A DNA stretch of 5,947 nucleotides from Desulfobacterales bacterium. GTDB taxonomy: Bacteria; Desulfobacterota; Desulfobacteria; Desulfobacterales; JAFDCJ01. The notes below the pieces were generated by a model. The model had not been told where the DNA came from, made no database searches, and saw nothing but the letters and a program-made list of their open reading frames with translations. The DNA lies in contig CP070771.1 in assembly GCA_020345785.1 (NCBI GenBank), positions 3,856,412 through 3,862,358 of the forward strand, written 5' to 3'. Below, piece by piece: positions 4,650-5,947 of this stretch. How positions within the stretch are numbered: the first letter of the stretch is position 1; each line of letters starts with the position of its first letter. The position numbers were made by a program, and so were the translations under genes.

Positions 4650-5947
4650 TTGGGTGTAGTAGAGTTGGTGAATGCGCTTTGGGGACTGATGACACCCGAA
4701 ATCCTATTCTCCGTTTTCTGGGCCACCTTTCTCGGAATTATCGTGGGGATGCTGCCCGGCCTGACTGCAACCATGGGCATTGCGCTTCTCACAGGCCTGA
4801 CCTTCCAGTGGGAATCCGCCAACGCCATTGTCATCCTGATCGCCATGTACGTGGGGGCCATTTACGGCGGCAGCCGCTCGGCGATCCTGGTCAACATCCC
4901 GGGTACGCCGGCCAACGCTGCGGCCTGTCTCGACGGCCACCCCCTGGCCCTGCAGGGCAAAGCCGGTGAAGCCATCGGCATCGCAACCTCTTCTTCCTTT
5001 CTCGGTTCCACCATTGCATTGTTCTTCATGGCCTTTTTTACGCCGTATCTGGGACAGGTCGCCCTGCGCTTCCAGTCCTTCGAGTTTTTTTGGCTGACGC
5101 TGTTCGGGGTTCTGATTTGCGGTAATTTGACGGCCCCGGAAGATCCGCTGAAGGGCTGGATCGCCGGTTTTCTGGGACTGTTTCTGGCCATGATTGGAAT
5201 GGAAGCCATCCAGGCCTACCCGCGATTTGCCTACGGCAAGGTGGATCTTTATGGCGGGATTTCCATGATACCGGCCCTTGTGGGCGTATACGGCATGACC
5301 GAGGTTATCCAGACCACGGTCGAAGCCCAGCGTCGGGCGAAAATTTTGCAGGTACGGCGCGTGCTGCCCCGCGCAAGAGATTTGATCGACAACTGGAAAA
5401 ACATTATACGGTCCGGGCTCATTGGTGTTTTTGTGGGAACGATTCCGGGGGTCGGGGAGAATATTGCATCTTTTGTCTCTTACGATTTCGCACGCCGGGC
5501 CAGCAAGACCCCTGAAAAATTCGGTAAAGGATCGGTGGAGGGTCTGACGGCGGCCGAAACCGGTGATAATGCCTGCGTGGGCGGCGCCATCATTCCGGTT
5601 CTGGTGCTGGCGGTCCCGGGAAGCCCTCCGGCCGCTGTTTTGCTGGCCGCCATGTGGCTGCACGGCATGCGGCCCGGTCCGCTGCTGGTCATTGAAGCCC
5701 CTAATTACATCTATGAGGTGTCGGCCATGTTTCTGCTGGCCAGCGTGGCAATGTTGATCCTGGGGCTGTCAATGGTTAGACTTGTCGTCAAGATACTGCG
5801 GGTGCCGACCGAGATTCTCATGCCGATCATTCTGGTCCTATGTGCGGTCGGCTCATTTGCCATTAACGGCCGAGTCTTCGATATTTTGATTATGCTGCTG
5901 TTCGGCGTTATCGGATACCCGCTGCGCAAAATGAAATATCCGGATGC
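4650..5947 (+). CDS. tctA: TTT transporter large membrane subunit (TctA family), 3' end cut off by the window
   Basis: The reading frame stays open for 432 codons and runs out of the window. Family members are about 500 residues, so perhaps 65-75 C-terminal residues are missing. TctA is the multi-helix inner-membrane channel that moves the substrate delivered by TctC, normally driven by a proton or sodium gradient. The two family hallmarks are present: GMLPGLTATMG (33-43), with the following YGGSRSAILVNIPGTPA segment and DGHPLALQGKAGEA, and the internal repeat GTIPGVGEN (about 263-271), with FGKGSVEGLTAAE and the downstream AVPGSPPAAV (about 321-330). The repeated PG loops reflect the duplicated architecture of the family. 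The distance from the TTG start to the first LPG (Pro36) matches the usual N-terminus. The usual APEAANNA segment reads AAETGDNA here, a modest divergence. Confidence 0.93.
   Translation, partial: MGVVELVNALWGLMTPEILFSVFWATFLGIIVGMLPGLTATMGIALLTGLTFQWESANAIVILIAMYVGAIYGGSRSAILVNIPGTPANAAACLDGHPLALQGKAGEAIGIATSSSFLGSTIALFFMAFFTPYLGQVALRFQSFEFFWLTLFGVLICGNLTAPEDPLKGWIAGFLGLFLAMIGMEAIQAYPRFAYGKVDLYGGISMIPALVGVYGMTEVIQTTVEAQRRAKILQVRRVLPRARDLIDNWKNIIRSGLIGVFVGTIPGVGENIASFVSYDFARRASKTPEKFGKGSVEGLTAAETGDNACVGGAIIPVLVLAVPGSPPAAVLLAAMWLHGMRPGPLLVIEAPNYIYEVSAMFLLASVAMLILGLSMVRLVVKILRVPTEILMPIILVLCAVGSFAINGRVFDILIMLLFGVIGYPLRKMKYPD

Noticed and set aside
4704..5663. A 319-codon open frame on the minus strand
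   Set aside because: It lies entirely opposite tctA, is rich in Gln, Arg, Gly and His as expected of an antisense shadow of a GC-rich membrane-protein gene, and shows no domain.

Overview
This window is most likely a chromosomal segment of a GC-moderate Gram-negative bacterium, probably of the Desulfobacterota type (sulfate-reducer relatives). The evidence is a periplasmic-receptor (tripartite tricarboxylate, TTT) transporter, GC-rich coding regions separated by long AT-rich spacers, and degenerate palindromic repeats of a style I associate with that group. The taxonomic guess is an inference from style, not from a marker gene.

Layout. Positions 1-291 are non-coding and hold purine-rich sequence, decayed short repeats, a candidate promoter and a 9-bp tandem repeat. 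They lead into a GHMP-family kinase (292-1302, +) that closely resembles plant-type glucuronokinase. A short AT-rich palindromic element (about 1370-1501) separates it from a convergent NagB-like glucosamine-6-phosphate deaminase (1543-2286, -). A gene-free stretch of about 500 bp (2287-2785) lies between the divergent nagB-like gene and a TTT transporter set: tctC-like periplasmic receptor (2786-3784), tctB-like small membrane subunit (3841-4323) and tctA-like large membrane subunit (4650 to beyond the window end, TTG start).

The transporter genes are in the order C-B-A on one strand and should act together. TctC would capture a carboxylate in the periplasm and deliver it to the TctB/TctA membrane complex, which imports it using an ion gradient. 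Two non-coding structures interrupt the set. A perfect 13-bp hairpin follows tctC and could let the receptor be made in excess. A large imperfect palindrome of about 180 bp sits between tctB and tctA.

The kinase and the deaminase both act on sugar derivatives, but they are convergent and not obviously in one operon with the transporter. No clearly new multi-gene system is visible. The points most worth checking are the two palindromic intergenic elements, the plant-like glucuronokinase homologue, the active-site substitutions in the NagB-like protein, and the post-tctC hairpin.
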